From the NCBI GenBank assembly GCA_013286585.1, contig JABDFK010000008.1, positions 1 to 56,261 of the forward strand: a stretch of DNA of 56,261 nt, in the 5' to 3' direction. The notes beneath the pieces are model-generated. The model made no database searches and was not told the DNA's origin. It was given only the letters and a program-made list of their open reading frames with translations. The translations under genes were made by a program, and so were the position numbers. The DNA is from Deltaproteobacteria bacterium. Lineage in GTDB: Bacteria > Bdellovibrionota > Bdellovibrionia > Bdellovibrionales > Bdellovibrionaceae. Of the stretch, positions 9,171-17,847 are shown piece after piece; within the stretch, counting starts at the first letter, position 1, and every line of letters starts with the position of its first letter.

Positions 9171-9518
9171 TTGAGCACGGTGAGTGACAAGAAAACCTAC
9201 GAACTCAGTTTCGGTGGACTGCCATTCAAATTACGTTCCTCACATGATGAGGCAACGGTGAAGGAATTGTCTGACTTTGTTGATGTGAAGTTGCAACAGG
9301 CACTTCAAGCTACAAAGAGCGGATCTTTTCAAAGCGCTGCGGTTTTGACCGCACTCAATATTGCCGAAGAATTAATTCTTTTAAAACGTCGAGCTCTTGC
9401 AGAGCTAGATCGTATCGAGGAACGCACTCTTAAAATTTCCCAAGAACTAGAGAACTCCAAAGTCTTAGATAGGACCAAAGGGCGAAAAACCGCTCTTGCG
9501 CCAGATTCTGAAGTTTAA
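9171..9518 (+). CDS. zapA: Cell division protein ZapA
   Basis: ZapA binds and bundles FtsZ protofilaments at the division ring. The 115-residue protein has the family pattern: an N-terminal beta region (YELSFGGLPFKLRSSHDEATVKEL) with FVDVKLQQAL, then a long C-terminal coiled coil (NIAEELILLKRRALAELDRIEERTLK) that mediates dimer and tetramer formation. The start is uncertain: TTG at 9171 lies only 3 bases from AAGG, and GTG at 9180 lies 12 bases away. The latter gives MSDKKTYELS, which resembles ZapA N-termini. The pairing with fthC downstream is the conserved zapA-ygfA neighbourhood of proteobacteria, here without room for 6S RNA between them. Confidence 0.9.
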   Translation: MSTVSDKKTYELSFGGLPFKLRSSHDEATVKELSDFVDVKLQQALQATKSGSFQSAAVLTALNIAEELILLKRRALAELDRIEERTLKISQELENSKVLDRTKGRKTALAPDSEV

Positions 9519-9559
9519 TTCAGAATGGGCTGAAAAAGTTTTTGGGAGACCCTTTCAAA

Positions 9560-10108
9560 ATGTCGGGACTATTTCGCTCTAAGCAGGAATGGCGAGCACA
9601 TTTTAAATCCTCTCTAGAAATTTCAGGTCCGAAGCGGGAGACCGAGCTGCAGAAAAATCTAGCTGATTTTTTGCGCACTCAGTCTGGCATTTGGGGAGGT
9701 TTTCAATCACTTCCTCAAGAGCCCAGTATAGAAGCTGTCTACCGGCAGGCGACTCACCTTCAGTGGGTGTTTTCGCGGATGCAGGAAAGTGGTTTGTGCT
9801 GGTATCAACCGGGAACGGAAGGTTTTGAGCCAGGGAATTTTGGTGTGCTTCAGCCGAGAGAGCGAGGGGCCAAAAAAATCCCAATGACTCAGATTCAGGG
9901 ATTTTTAATTCCCGGCCTGGGTTTCGATCGCAGGGGAGTGCGCCTGGGATGGGGAAAAGGATTTTACGACAGAGCACTGGTGGGATTTCAAGGCCTGAAG
10001 ATCGGAGTGGCACTCAGCACTCAAATCACAGACCTCCTGCCGGAAGAGGGACACGATATTAAAATGGATTTGGTCATCACCGACAGTGAAGTGATTCGAC
10101 CGAAGTAG
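9560..10108 (+). CDS. fthC: 5-formyltetrahydrofolate cyclo-ligase
   Basis: The enzyme uses ATP to convert 5-formyl-THF to 5,10-methenyl-THF, recycling a folate storage form. The C-terminal signature RRGVRLGWGKGFYDRAL matches the family motif (RLGxGxGxYDR), and the basic N-terminus (SKQEWRAHFKSSLEISGPKRE) supplies the nucleotide-binding part. I chose ATG at 9560 because GGGAG lies 10 bases upstream; an in-frame TTG at 9542 would overlap that ribosome site. The length of 182 residues is normal. It sits between zapA and rny on the same strand. Confidence 0.9.
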   Translation: MSGLFRSKQEWRAHFKSSLEISGPKRETELQKNLADFLRTQSGIWGGFQSLPQEPSIEAVYRQATHLQWVFSRMQESGLCWYQPGTEGFEPGNFGVLQPRERGAKKIPMTQIQGFLIPGLGFDRRGVRLGWGKGFYDRALVGFQGLKIGVALSTQITDLLPEEGHDIKMDLVITDSEVIRPK

Positions 10109-10129
10109 CAGCTAAGGAAAACAGACAAA

Positions 10130-11695
10130 ATGGAAATCATCATCGCCGCAATTGTGGGACTATTATTGGGTGGCATCGGTATTTTTGTGATTAAGAAAGT
10201 TCAAGATGACACAAAGAAGAAATCCGCCAAATTAGAAGCCGAACGAATCGTGAATCGCGCCAAGTCAGAGGCCGCAAAAATCGACAAGGACTCCAAAAAT
10301 CGCGCCAAAGATTTCGAAGTCCGTGCACGCAAAAACGTAGAGACCGAAATTCAAAAACAAAAAAGTCAACTGAAGGGCAAAGAGTCCCAGTTAGAGCGAA
10401 AGCTGAAAGAGATGGACGACCAGCTCAAGCAGAAACTGGAAGAGAACGACCGCGCCGTACTTAATTTGAAATCCCGGGAAGAAAAGATCGCCATCGCCGA
10501 ACACAGAGCCGAAGAGACCGAAAAAAAGGTCGAACAAAATCTACAGAGTCTTAAGCAAAGATTGGAATCCGTGGCAGGAATGTCGACGGAAGCCGCCAAA
10601 CGTGAGTTGGTCGAGGCCCTAGAAGGCGATGCCAAAATCGCCGCCGCGAAACGAGTTCAGGAAATCGAAGTCGAAGCTGAGCGTGAAGCCGATCGCCGTG
10701 CCAAACAGGTTCTGTCCGTAGCAGTGTCGCGGCTGGCCTCCGAGTACACATCAGAACGCACCGTCAGCGTCATGGCTCTGACGGGAGAAGAAATGAAAGG
10801 CAAGATCATCGGTCGTGAAGGCCGAAACATCCGTACACTTGAGGCACTCTGCGGAGTTGACCTCATCGTCGACGACACGCCAGAGGCCGTGGTCATCAGT
10901 GGTTTTGATCCCGTTCGTCGCGAACTCGCGAAACGCACTCTAGAAAAATTGATGGAAGACGGCCGCGTGCATCCAGCGCGTATCGAAGAAGTGGTCGAAA
11001 AGCAAAAGGCCGAACTCAACAAGAACCTTCGTGAAGAGGGTGAAAAGGTCTGCGTAGAACTTGGTATTCCCAACGTTCACGTGGAAATCCAACGGATCAT
11101 CGGATCGCTCAAATACCGCCAAACTCACACTCAAAATTTATTAAATCACTCGATGGAAGTGGCCTATTTGGCTGGAATCATGGCCGCAGAAATTGGCGGC
11201 AATGTGAAGCTGGCTCGCAGAGCAGGTTTGCTTCATGACATCGGCAAAGGCATTGATCACACGGTGGAAGGCAATCACGCGATTGTCGGAGCTGACTTCG
11301 CCAAAAAATACGGAGAGGTCGAGGCCGTCTGTCACGCCATTCGTGCCCATCACAATGATGAGGCACCGACATCAGTGATTGCACACATCGTGCAAGCGGC
11401 CAATGTGATTTCCAACAGCCGTCCAGGAGCGCGTCGCCCAGGAATGGATAATTTCATCAATCGGCTGCAAGATCTGGAAAGCATCGGCAACAGTTTCGAC
11501 GGAGTTTTACGCACTTTCGCCGTGCAAGCGGGAAAAGAAGTGCGTGTGATCGTCGAAGCCTCCAAGGTCACCGACGACCAAAGCGTGATGTTGTCGAGGG
11601 ACGTGGCTCGTAAAATTGAGCGCGAGATGCCACACCTGGGACAAGTGCGCGTCGCTGTCGTTCGCGAAACACGATCGGTGGAGATCGCTCGATGA
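10130..11695 (+). CDS. rny: Ribonuclease Y
   Basis: A membrane-anchored endoribonuclease that starts bulk mRNA decay in many bacteria without a classical RNase E. The 521-residue protein has the standard architecture: one N-terminal transmembrane helix ([19 protein letters not shown]), a long charged coiled coil (about 30-200), a KH domain with [15 protein letters not shown], and an HD domain with the metal-binding pair HD at residues 369-370 ([11 protein letters not shown]). All domains are intact. It overlaps tyrS by 4 bp (ATGA), so the two are coupled. Confidence 0.97.
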   Translation: MEIIIAAIVGLLLGGIGIFVIKKVQDDTKKKSAKLEAERIVNRAKSEAAKIDKDSKNRAKDFEVRARKNVETEIQKQKSQLKGKESQLERKLKEMDDQLKQKLEENDRAVLNLKSREEKIAIAEHRAEETEKKVEQNLQSLKQRLESVAGMSTEAAKRELVEALEGDAKIAAAKRVQEIEVEAEREADRRAKQVLSVAVSRLASEYTSERTVSVMALTGEEMKGKIIGREGRNIRTLEALCGVDLIVDDTPEAVVISGFDPVRRELAKRTLEKLMEDGRVHPARIEEVVEKQKAELNKNLREEGEKVCVELGIPNVHVEIQRIIGSLKYRQTHTQNLLNHSMEVAYLAGIMAAEIGGNVKLARRAGLLHDIGKGIDHTVEGNHAIVGADFAKKYGEVEAVCHAIRAHHNDEAPTSVIAHIVQAANVISNSRPGARRPGMDNFINRLQDLESIGNSFDGVLRTFAVQAGKEVRVIVEASKVTDDQSVMLSRDVARKIEREMPHLGQVRVAVVRETRSVEIAR

Positions 11696-12912
11696 GCCTG
11701 AATACCTCTTCGCAAGATCAAATCCAGCAGCTGCAATTGGGCACAGCGGATTTTATCAATGCAGAGGATCTGAAAAAAAAGATCAGCAAAGGCAAGCCGT
11801 TGAAAGTGAAATTCGGCGCTGATCCCACCAGGCCCGATTTACATATCGGGCACACCGTCGTCCTAAATAAAATTCGTCAATTCCAGGATTTTGGTCATCA
11901 CGTGGATTTTCTCATTGGAGATTTCACGGCGATGATCGGGGACCCCACGGGCAAAAATGAAACCCGGCCGCCGCTATCCCCGGAAGAGATCGCCATCAAC
12001 GCAAAAACTTATGCGGCCCAGATTTTCAAAGTTTTGAATCCAGAGCGCACGACCATTGTTTACAATTCCCATTGGTTTTCAAAATTAACGCCGGCCGATT
12101 TTATTAAACTTTCGGCGCAGTACACAGTGGCGCGAATGCTTGAGCGTGATGACTTCACTAAGCGGTTTCAATCTCACACTCCGATCGCTATTCATGAATT
12201 TTTATATCCACTTTGTCAGGGTTATGATTCCGTGCATTTGAAATCCGATGTGGAATTGGGCGGCACTGATCAAAAATTCAACTTATTGGTGGGCCGCGAA
12301 TTGCAAAAGTCCTACGGCCAAGGCGATCAGCAGTGCGTGATCACTGTGCCGATTTTAGAAGGACTGGATGGCGTCAATAAAATGTCGAAGTCCTTGGATA
12401 ACTACATCGCAGTGGTGGATTCCCCGAAGGAAATGTTCGGAAAAACCATGCGGGTTTCCGACACTTTAATGCTGCGTTGGATTGAATTGCTAACGAATGT
12501 CACACCCACCGGCCTTTCGCAGTTAAGAACCGACCTGCAAGAGAAAAAAGTGCATCCACGGCAAGTGAAGGTGGACTTGGCGAAATTTTTAATCACACGA
12601 TTTCATTCCGCCGAAGCCGCAAAACAGGCCGAGGACGAGTTCAATCGCATGTTCGTCGAAAAAGGCATGCCCGATGAAGTGCCAGAATTTGTGCTCATGC
12701 ATCCCACGGAGCCCATCGGTATTTGCGCTCTGATGCAACAGGCGGGCTTAGTAGCCTCCAACGGCGAAGCTAAAAGACTGATTGCCGGTCGAGCAGTCGA
12801 AATTGATCAAGTAAAAATTGAAGACGAAAAATTGAAACTGGATTTAAAGCCCGGTCAATCCTTAGTGATTAGAGCGGGTAAACGTAAATTTGTGAAAGTG
12901 ATCGTAAAATGA
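11692..12912 (+). CDS. tyrS: Tyrosine--tRNA ligase
   Basis: A class I aminoacyl-tRNA synthetase that charges tRNA-Tyr. The 406-residue protein has the HIGH motif as HIGH at residues 51-54 ([13 protein letters not shown]), the KMSKS loop intact at 230-234 ([10 protein letters not shown]), and a C-terminal S4 RNA-binding domain ([20 protein letters not shown]). The [15 protein letters not shown] form is typical of the TyrRZ branch, which differs from the classic E. coli-type enzyme. It is coupled by ATGA overlaps to rny upstream and to the ferredoxin gene downstream. Confidence 0.96.
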   Translation: MSLNTSSQDQIQQLQLGTADFINAEDLKKKISKGKPLKVKFGADPTRPDLHIGHTVVLNKIRQFQDFGHHVDFLIGDFTAMIGDPTGKNETRPPLSPEEIAINAKTYAAQIFKVLNPERTTIVYNSHWFSKLTPADFIKLSAQYTVARMLERDDFTKRFQSHTPIAIHEFLYPLCQGYDSVHLKSDVELGGTDQKFNLLVGRELQKSYGQGDQQCVITVPILEGLDGVNKMSKSLDNYIAVVDSPKEMFGKTMRVSDTLMLRWIELLTNVTPTGLSQLRTDLQEKKVHPRQVKVDLAKFLITRFHSAEAAKQAEDEFNRMFVEKGMPDEVPEFVLMHPTEPIGICALMQQAGLVASNGEAKRLIAGRAVEIDQVKIEDEKLKLDLKPGQSLVIRAGKRKFVKVIVK

Positions 12913-13361
12913 AAATAAAAGTGGAACCCAATCATGTGGAGTTCGAAAACGATCCTAATAAAACACTCTTACAGTTGTGCCATGAAAATGGCGTGCACAT
13001 CAATTCTCTGTGCAAGGGTCAGCCGAAGTGCGCTGAATGTCGAATCAAGATCGTTCAGGGGGATCACAACGTGATTCCGCCCAATTCCGTGGAGCTTGCC
13101 ATTCTGGGCAATAATTATTATCTGGATGGTCGAAGGCTTGCCTGCCAAGTACGAGCCTACGGTGAACTCACCATTGATATCAGCGAACAGGCCGAGCGAG
13201 GGTTGAACGCTCACAAAAAAGTGAGAGGCTTTCGCGCGAAAGATAAAACGCATCAATCCCATGCTGTTTTGGACACACTGATGTTGCATGAAAAGCCCGC
13301 TGAAGACAAAAAGCCTAGCGGTCCTCGTGACCAAAATCGAAATCAGGGTCGTCGGCGCTAA
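12909..13361 (+). CDS. 2Fe-2S ferredoxin with basic C-terminal tail
   Basis: A plant/adrenodoxin-fold ferredoxin domain, roughly residues 1-100. The cluster ligands are visible as Cys35-x5-Cys41-x2-Cys44 ([12 protein letters not shown]) and Cys79 (RRLACQV). After the domain there is a tail of about 45 residues, charged and rich in Lys, Arg, Asn and Gln, ending NQGRRR. This is unusual for a ferredoxin and might contact nucleic acid or an acidic partner. The gene overlaps tyrS by 4 bp. The electron partner is not evident from the neighbours. Confidence 0.88.
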   Translation: MKIKVEPNHVEFENDPNKTLLQLCHENGVHINSLCKGQPKCAECRIKIVQGDHNVIPPNSVELAILGNNYYLDGRRLACQVRAYGELTIDISEQAERGLNAHKKVRGFRAKDKTHQSHAVLDTLMLHEKPAEDKKPSGPRDQNRNQGRRR

Positions 13362-13445
13362 TATGTGAACTAGATCTGGTGAAAGAGCTGTGCTCCTAGC
13401 GGAAAGTCCAGTTAAGCCGGCCCTCACAAGCTCCGATAAGAACCC

Positions 13446-14273
13446 ATGACTAAAATCTCGGCACGGGAAAAAGGCCAAGGTAAAATCCTCATTTGCCTGC
13501 ATGGATATGGTGGCAGTGTCTTGCACTGGGAAAAAGTGAGCGAAGAGCTCTCGCGGCAGTTTCGCGTGGTGACGCCGAATTTGACAAATCTGTTCATGGG
13601 CCAAGAGAATTTAAGTTTTTCCCAACAAATCGACGAAGTGATTCAATTTATTCAAATACAATACCCCGGAGAAACAGTTTTTCTCAGCGGAATTTCCTAT
13701 GGCGGGGCTCTTGCCTGGGGAATCGCTAGTCGTTGCCCAGAGCTCGTGGACAAAGTGATCTTCATCAATCCTATGCCTCCTTGGGCCCAGCGCTACTTTG
13801 CTATTCCCAGTCTCAGATGGTTTTTCAATATTCCGCTTTCCCGCAGTGTTATTTTTCTTTTCTTAAGTTCACCAGTGGGAAAATATTTTCTTAAAGGGGC
13901 AGCAAACGTCTTTCGCAATCTGCAGGCCGACGAGCGAGTGGGCCGCATTCAAAAGCTGCATGGAAAAAAACGGCAATTCATTGCTCACATGCTGTGGAAA
14001 TTTTCCTGGTTGCTTAGAACTGAAAAATGGAATCTGTGGGAAGCGCGCTTAAAAACCTGGAAGCATGACAGTCTGCTGATCTACGAGCGACGAGATCCTT
14101 TGTTCACCAGTGATTTCTATGACGGCTTTGCAAAAAAACTAGCTAGCGAAAATGTGGTGACCACGGTGGACGCCGGTCACATTTCGATCGTGCAACAGCC
14201 CAAACTGATCGCCGGAGTCATGCGTGAATATCTGCTGCGCGATTTCTACAAGCAAGCCGAAGGCTACAACTAA
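13446..14273 (+). CDS. Alpha/beta-hydrolase family protein
   Basis: A 275-residue alpha/beta hydrolase. The oxyanion-hole region reads LHGYGGSVLHW. The nucleophile elbow is GISYGG (Ser in GxSxG). The acid is likely the Asp in ERRDPLF and the catalytic His lies in DAGHISIVQQP. No signal peptide is visible, so it should be cytoplasmic. The substrate is unknown; the layout fits esterases, lipases or C-C hydrolases. The upstream 84 bp contain no recognised RNA or terminator. Its stop overlaps the end of the convergent beta-barrel gene. Confidence 0.85.
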   Translation: MTKISAREKGQGKILICLHGYGGSVLHWEKVSEELSRQFRVVTPNLTNLFMGQENLSFSQQIDEVIQFIQIQYPGETVFLSGISYGGALAWGIASRCPELVDKVIFINPMPPWAQRYFAIPSLRWFFNIPLSRSVIFLFLSSPVGKYFLKGAANVFRNLQADERVGRIQKLHGKKRQFIAHMLWKFSWLLRTEKWNLWEARLKTWKHDSLLIYERRDPLFTSDFYDGFAKKLASENVVTTVDAGHISIVQQPKLIAGVMREYLLRDFYKQAEGYN

Positions 14274-14881
14274 AAAGAAAAACCAACGGCCAAGCGCGCG
14301 TAAGTTCCAGAGAGCGTCACATTGGTGGCAGTGCCGTTCAACAGCTGATTGTTGCTAAAGTTGGTCATGGTCAAGTTGCCGACACCCACTTCCACAGCCA
14401 GAAGCAGCGGAAATTTCAGTCCGAATTCCACTCCCGCCGTGTAGCCACTAACGCTACCAGCAGTTGCCGTAGAGCCGACGGTCGTGGCCAATGAATTTTG
14501 CAACGTTCCAGAGCCACTTAGAGCGTAAGTGACTACTGGGCCAAACAGGAGACCTGTGTCAATCAAGCGATAGGAGACCAGTGCGGAATACAGGGTGCTA
14601 CTCATCGCCAGGCTGTTGACGCCCGAAGATCCCGACAATCCCAATTGTCCGTAGCGAACTCCGAAATGCCAGGAGCTAGTTGGAAAATTCACACGCACTT
14701 CACCTTGTGCACCGTAGGCTCCTGAAAAACTGTAGTTGGTGGCACCTAGGCCGGTCCAATTGCCTCCACCGGTGCTGCTTAAAATTCCCTGGCCACCGAC
14801 GCTCACTTCAAGAATCGCTAAGGCGGGCATTGCGGCTAGGAGCGGCAAAGAAAATGCTAAGACTTTCAGAAATTGTTTCAT
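14270..14881 (-). CDS. Outer-membrane beta-barrel protein, small OmpW/OmpA-barrel type
   Basis: A protein of 203 residues with a signal peptide (MKQFLKVLAFSLPLLAAMPALA). The mature chain has alternating polar and aromatic/aliphatic strands with Gly- and Ser-rich turns and ends in YARLAVGFSF. The terminal Phe is the outer-membrane assembly signal. A barrel of about eight strands fits this length. GGAGG lies five bases before the ATG within the palindrome GGAGGCCTCC. A leader hairpin (ACCTCT and AGAGGT) is at 14895-14914. It resembles the barrel gene at 30100-30723 at the N-terminus (MKQFL, then E-VG-QG--SST after the signal), so the two may be distant paralogues. Confidence 0.75.
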   Translation of the reverse strand: MKQFLKVLAFSLPLLAAMPALAILEVSVGGQGILSSTGGGNWTGLGATNYSFSGAYGAQGEVRVNFPTSSWHFGVRYGQLGLSGSSGVNSLAMSSTLYSALVSYRLIDTGLLFGPVVTYALSGSGTLQNSLATTVGSTATAGSVSGYTAGVEFGLKFPLLLAVEVGVGNLTMTNFSNNQLLNGTATNVTLSGTYARLAVGFSF

Positions 14882-14999
14882 GGAGGCCTCCGATACCTCT
14901 ATTGTTTCAGAGGTGCTATTGATCGACCAGTCTGGTTTTTTTCAATTGGCTTTCATTTGCATTGAGAGTAATTTTCAATGAAATCATTGGAGGATCTCT

Positions 15000-15359
15000 A
15001 TGAATCAATCCCGTCGTGAATTTTTTAAACAAGCCCTTGGTGTGGCCGGTGCCGCAGTGGCTGCCCCTGTCATTCTAAAATCACTCTGGCCAGCCATCGC
15101 GCAGGCACAGGGCGCCCCCAAATTCGTAGTACCCGGACAAGGGATGGCCGCCAGTGTAAATTACTCGGAAAATAAAAAATCAGTTCCTAAAGATTTGGCC
15201 ATCGAACGGAATGGCGTGAAATTCGCCAACCAAACTTGTTCGGGCTGTGTGCTGTTCACCAAAAACGCCGGCGATGCCAACGGAAAGTGCGCCTTGTTTC
15301 CGAACGAGCAAGTGAAAGCCACTTCGTGGTGCAAGTCTTGGTCTAAGAAACCAAGTTGA
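15000..15359 (+). CDS. High-potential iron-sulfur protein (HiPIP), Tat-exported
   Basis: A small periplasmic electron carrier with one 4Fe-4S cluster. The N-terminus is a twin-arginine signal (SRREFFKQALGVAGAAVAAP) with a likely cut after AQA. The cluster ligands are Cys80, Cys83, Cys97 and Cys111 (CSGC, GKCALFP, SWCKSW), the classic HiPIP spacing. The length of 119 residues with signal is normal. HiPIPs shuttle electrons from a quinol-oxidising complex to terminal oxidases or reaction centres. No such complex is nearby, so its partner must be encoded elsewhere. A good ribosome site (GGAGG) precedes the ATG. Confidence 0.93.
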   Translation: MNQSRREFFKQALGVAGAAVAAPVILKSLWPAIAQAQGAPKFVVPGQGMAASVNYSENKKSVPKDLAIERNGVKFANQTCSGCVLFTKNAGDANGKCALFPNEQVKATSWCKSWSKKPS

Positions 15360-15367
15360 TCGGTGTT

Positions 15368-15913
15368 ATGAAAAAAATGAGACAGGCCTTTCTTGGCTTA
15401 GTGGCCCTACCACTTTTATTCTTTTCCTCGGATGTGTGGGCGCAACGACGCCGGCACACCACGGATGATTTTCAACCGCAGTGGACCTGGGACTTGGGGG
15501 CTTCGTTCGGAACTTACGGGAGTTATTCCTATTCGGAAATTGATTTGGGCCTCAACGATCACTTCAGTGAGTATTTTTACTGGCGAAATATGGTGTGGGA
15601 TCGCTTCGGCGCTACGCTGACCTCTGCGGCCGGAGTGGACTCTTCAGTGCGCTATGAATTCGTCAGTCAAGGTGATGATGGTTACCCCGGATTTAGATTT
15701 TACATCGGACCCGGACTGCGCGTGGCCAGTAACAACTTTACCGGCGACTTTGCCGAGGCCGGCATGCTTTTTCGTTTCGGTGGCTTGAATTTAGGCGTGG
15801 GTGTTAAGGCCATCAATTATTTTTCGCCCGGGAAAGATCCAGTCACTGGTTTGACTCTGCCCAACTCGGATACGACATTCATGATACTTATCGGTGGCGG
15901 TGGGGCCCTTTAG
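15368..15913 (+). CDS. Predicted outer-membrane beta-barrel protein
   Basis: A protein of 181 residues starting at MKKMRQAFLG, with a signal peptide ending at VWAQ. The rest is rich in aromatic, Gly and alternating residues (WDLGASFGTYGSYSYSEIDLG, GFRFYIGPGLRV), consistent with a small outer-membrane barrel. I chose ATG at 15368; a TTG four codons upstream would overlap the HiPIP stop. It follows the HiPIP gene by 8 bp and the pair is closed by a strong terminator, so they form one transcript. No specific family was recognised. Confidence 0.7.
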   Translation: MKKMRQAFLGLVALPLLFFSSDVWAQRRRHTTDDFQPQWTWDLGASFGTYGSYSYSEIDLGLNDHFSEYFYWRNMVWDRFGATLTSAAGVDSSVRYEFVSQGDDGYPGFRFYIGPGLRVASNNFTGDFAEAGMLFRFGGLNLGVGVKAINYFSPGKDPVTGLTLPNSDTTFMILIGGGGAL

Positions 15914-15967
15914 GCACACCTCGGAAAGCTGCATCCCTGCAGGGATGCGCGGGAAGTTCCGGCGCGC

Positions 15968-15999
15968 AAAAAAAAGGAAGCATTTCTGCTTCCTTTTTT
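15968..15999. terminator. Bidirectional rho-independent terminator
   Basis: AAAAAAGGAAGCA-TTTC-TGCTTCCTTTTTT: a GC-containing stem flanked by A and T runs, placed between two convergent genes and usable on both strands. The same GGAAGC/GCTTCC stem recurs in the terminator at 30049. Confidence 0.9.
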
Positions 16000-16021
16000 G
16001 AAATTCATAAAAACGACTCAA

Positions 16022-16237
16022 TTATTTGTTGTCGCCTTTTTTAGTTTTTTTATCCATTTTTTTCTTACCGGTAGCTTTAGCAGCAGGAGCAGCTTTTTCT
16101 GTTTTAGCAGGAGCAGCAGCTTCTTGAGCAGCAGGAGCAGTTCCAGCAGGAGCAGCTTTAGCATCAGCAGGAGCTCCGCCTTGAGCAGAAGCAACAGCCG
16201 CGAAAACCAGAGTAGCCAAGATAGTAACTAATTTCAT
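16022..16237 (-). CDS. Small Ala/Lys/Pro-rich secreted protein
   Basis: A protein of 71 residues: a signal peptide (MKLVTILATLVFAAVASAQ) followed by about 50 residues made almost only of Ala, Lys, Pro and Gly, ending in the basic run KKKMDKKTKKGDNK. AGGAGG lies eight bases before the ATG, so it is well translated. The opposite strand also has an open frame rich in Ser, but it lacks a ribosome site and only mirrors the Ala codons. Similar disordered cationic periplasmic peptides are found in many bacteria without assigned function. Three direct repeats about 110 bp upstream may be a regulator site. Confidence 0.75.
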   Translation of the reverse strand: MKLVTILATLVFAAVASAQGGAPADAKAAPAGTAPAAQEAAAPAKTEKAAPAAKATGKKKMDKKTKKGDNK

Positions 16238-16347
16238 AAATCCTCCTCAGGATAATGATTGCATCGGTTCTTTGCTCACACCCCTATGGTGCAGGCACTA
16301 GCCCCTTTGCGTAATTGTTGTTTTTCAACTTAATCAGAGTAACCGAC

Positions 16348-16379
16348 CGGATTAAAAACCGGATGAAGAGCGGATTAAA
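16348..16379. repeat. Three direct repeats CGGATnAA, possible response-regulator site
   Basis: CGGATTAAA at 16348, CGGATGAAG at 16360 and CGGATTAAA at 16371 are spaced 12 and 11 bp apart, close to one helical turn. OmpR/PhoB-type regulators bind such in-phase direct repeats. The third copy overlaps the stop of the histidine kinase gene. The array lies upstream of the secreted peptide gene ending at 16022. The role is an inference. Confidence 0.35.
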
Positions 16380-17847
16380 TATTTTTCATCTCGAAGCGAA
16401 AGAGGCATCCCGAGGACTTTGATTTATCCAATGAATTCAAGTATTTATTTGAAACCGTGAGCTTTCCTCCGTGGACCTCAGATATTTTTTTTGCGATGGC
16501 CAAACCTAAGCCATAGCCTTCTCCTCCGCTTTGGGCTCGGTGGAAGCGCTCAAAGACCTGGGACAACTGAGCCTCGGGAATTCCGGGGCCGTTGTCTTCC
16601 ACTTCCAGGGTTTGGAAGGTGTCGTGCCAATGCCAGCGCACGCGCACCACTTCGTTGGCTGGCGAATATTTGACGGCATTTTCGATCAAATTAAAAATCA
16701 GATTTTGCAGCAAATCGGAATCACCCAACACCTCGGGAGGAGCTTCCAGCTTCTTGGATTGCTCGATATTGAATTGAATGCGGATATTTTTTTTCTGTGC
16801 CGCCTTTCCGGCGCGGGTCAAGGCTTCTGAAACCAGCTCATCCAAAGTCACTGGGGAAAATTGCAAAGCTCCGTGACCGGCTTCCACGCGGGCTAGAAGT
16901 AATAGTTGCTGCACGATTTGCGACAGATGCTCGACCTCTTGTAAATTACTAAGCAACACTTCTTGGGTCGGATTTTGGCTGCGCAAGGCGGCCTCGATCT
17001 CACCGCGCATGATGGTGAGCGGGGTCAGCAGTTGATGAGAGGCATCGGCGATGAATCGCTCTTGGCTCTGAAAAGCATTTTCAATTCGGGCCAGCATGTC
17101 GTTCAAGGCCAAGGCCAAAGATTGAACCTCATCTTTCACAAAAGGAACAGGCAGGCGAGCCGAAAGTTTTTGCGCACCGATGGCCTCACTGATGGCGATC
17201 ATTTCGGTGATGGGCTTGAAGGCCCGCATCGACAACAGATACCCGCCGATGACCGCGATCAGCAGTGCCATGGGCAGCGCGGTCTCTAAAATTCGTTTGC
17301 GATTTTCGATTTGATCTTCCAGCAACGTCATCGGCACTGCCACCTGCAACAGCAACTGCGGGATCGGAGAATTATCAATGGGTAGGGTGACCATGCGGTA
17401 TTTTTCGGCCTCGCGATTGGGCAGCCCTTCCAGCTTGTTGATGGTGTCAAAGACGGCTTCTTCGCCCTTGTTGAGCTTATCAATTTGCCGATGATAGGGC
17501 AGATTCAAACTTCCCAAGTCACCGACCCGGGAAAGAACTTCGCCATTGGTGTGCCGAATCTGAATCAGCGCGGTTCCCCACGCAAAGGGATACAGTTTGC
17601 CTTTGTCCAGCGCCGGCGTTTGAAAGGAGAGGTCACCGCTGGCATCTAAATTAATACTTTCATTCACGTCGACGGCATAATTAAAAAGGGCATCATCAAA
17701 TTCATGCTGAAGCGTGGTCGCCAAAAAATTAAAAATAAAAACAGCGAACAGGATGAGGGTGGTGCCAAAGACGACGACAAACAGTCCGGTGATCCGCCAG
17801 CGAATGCTAATGTGCTGAGTGAAACTACGGATTTTCCCGAAGAACAT
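16375..17847 (-). CDS. Sensor histidine kinase of a two-component system
   Basis: A 490-residue membrane kinase. Transmembrane helix 1 lies near residues 17-40 and helix 2 near 188-206, enclosing a periplasmic sensor region of about 145 residues. A HAMP linker follows, then HisKA with the phosphorylated His271 in DASHQLLTPL, then an HATPase_c domain with N box NLIENAVKYS, DNGPGIP and GEGYGLGLAIAKK. Layout and motifs match the EnvZ/CusS/QseC group. Its start overlaps the end of the response regulator by 23 bp, so the two form an operon with the regulator first. The signal is unknown. Confidence 0.93.
   Translation of the reverse strand: MFFGKIRSFTQHISIRWRITGLFVVVFGTTLILFAVFIFNFLATTLQHEFDDALFNYAVDVNESINLDASGDLSFQTPALDKGKLYPFAWGTALIQIRHTNGEVLSRVGDLGSLNLPYHRQIDKLNKGEEAVFDTINKLEGLPNREAEKYRMVTLPIDNSPIPQLLLQVAVPMTLLEDQIENRKRILETALPMALLIAVIGGYLLSMRAFKPITEMIAISEAIGAQKLSARLPVPFVKDEVQSLALALNDMLARIENAFQSQERFIADASHQLLTPLTIMRGEIEAALRSQNPTQEVLLSNLQEVEHLSQIVQQLLLLARVEAGHGALQFSPVTLDELVSEALTRAGKAAQKKNIRIQFNIEQSKKLEAPPEVLGDSDLLQNLIFNLIENAVKYSPANEVVRVRWHWHDTFQTLEVEDNGPGIPEAQLSQVFERFHRAQSGGEGYGLGLAIAKKISEVHGGKLTVSNKYLNSLDKSKSSGCLFRFEMKNI

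Noticed and set aside
9519..9559. 6S RNA between zapA and fthC
   Set aside because: This is the usual place in many proteobacteria, but only about 40 bp lie between the genes, too few for the RNA.
13362..13445. Possible tRNA gene in the 84-bp gap before the hydrolase gene
   Set aside because: No T-loop GTTCGAA sequence and no acceptor pairing could be found.
15998..16231. Plus-strand Ser-rich open frame opposite the small secreted peptide
   Set aside because: It has no ribosome site and is the complement of Ala-rich codons; the minus-strand gene has a signal peptide and AGGAGG.
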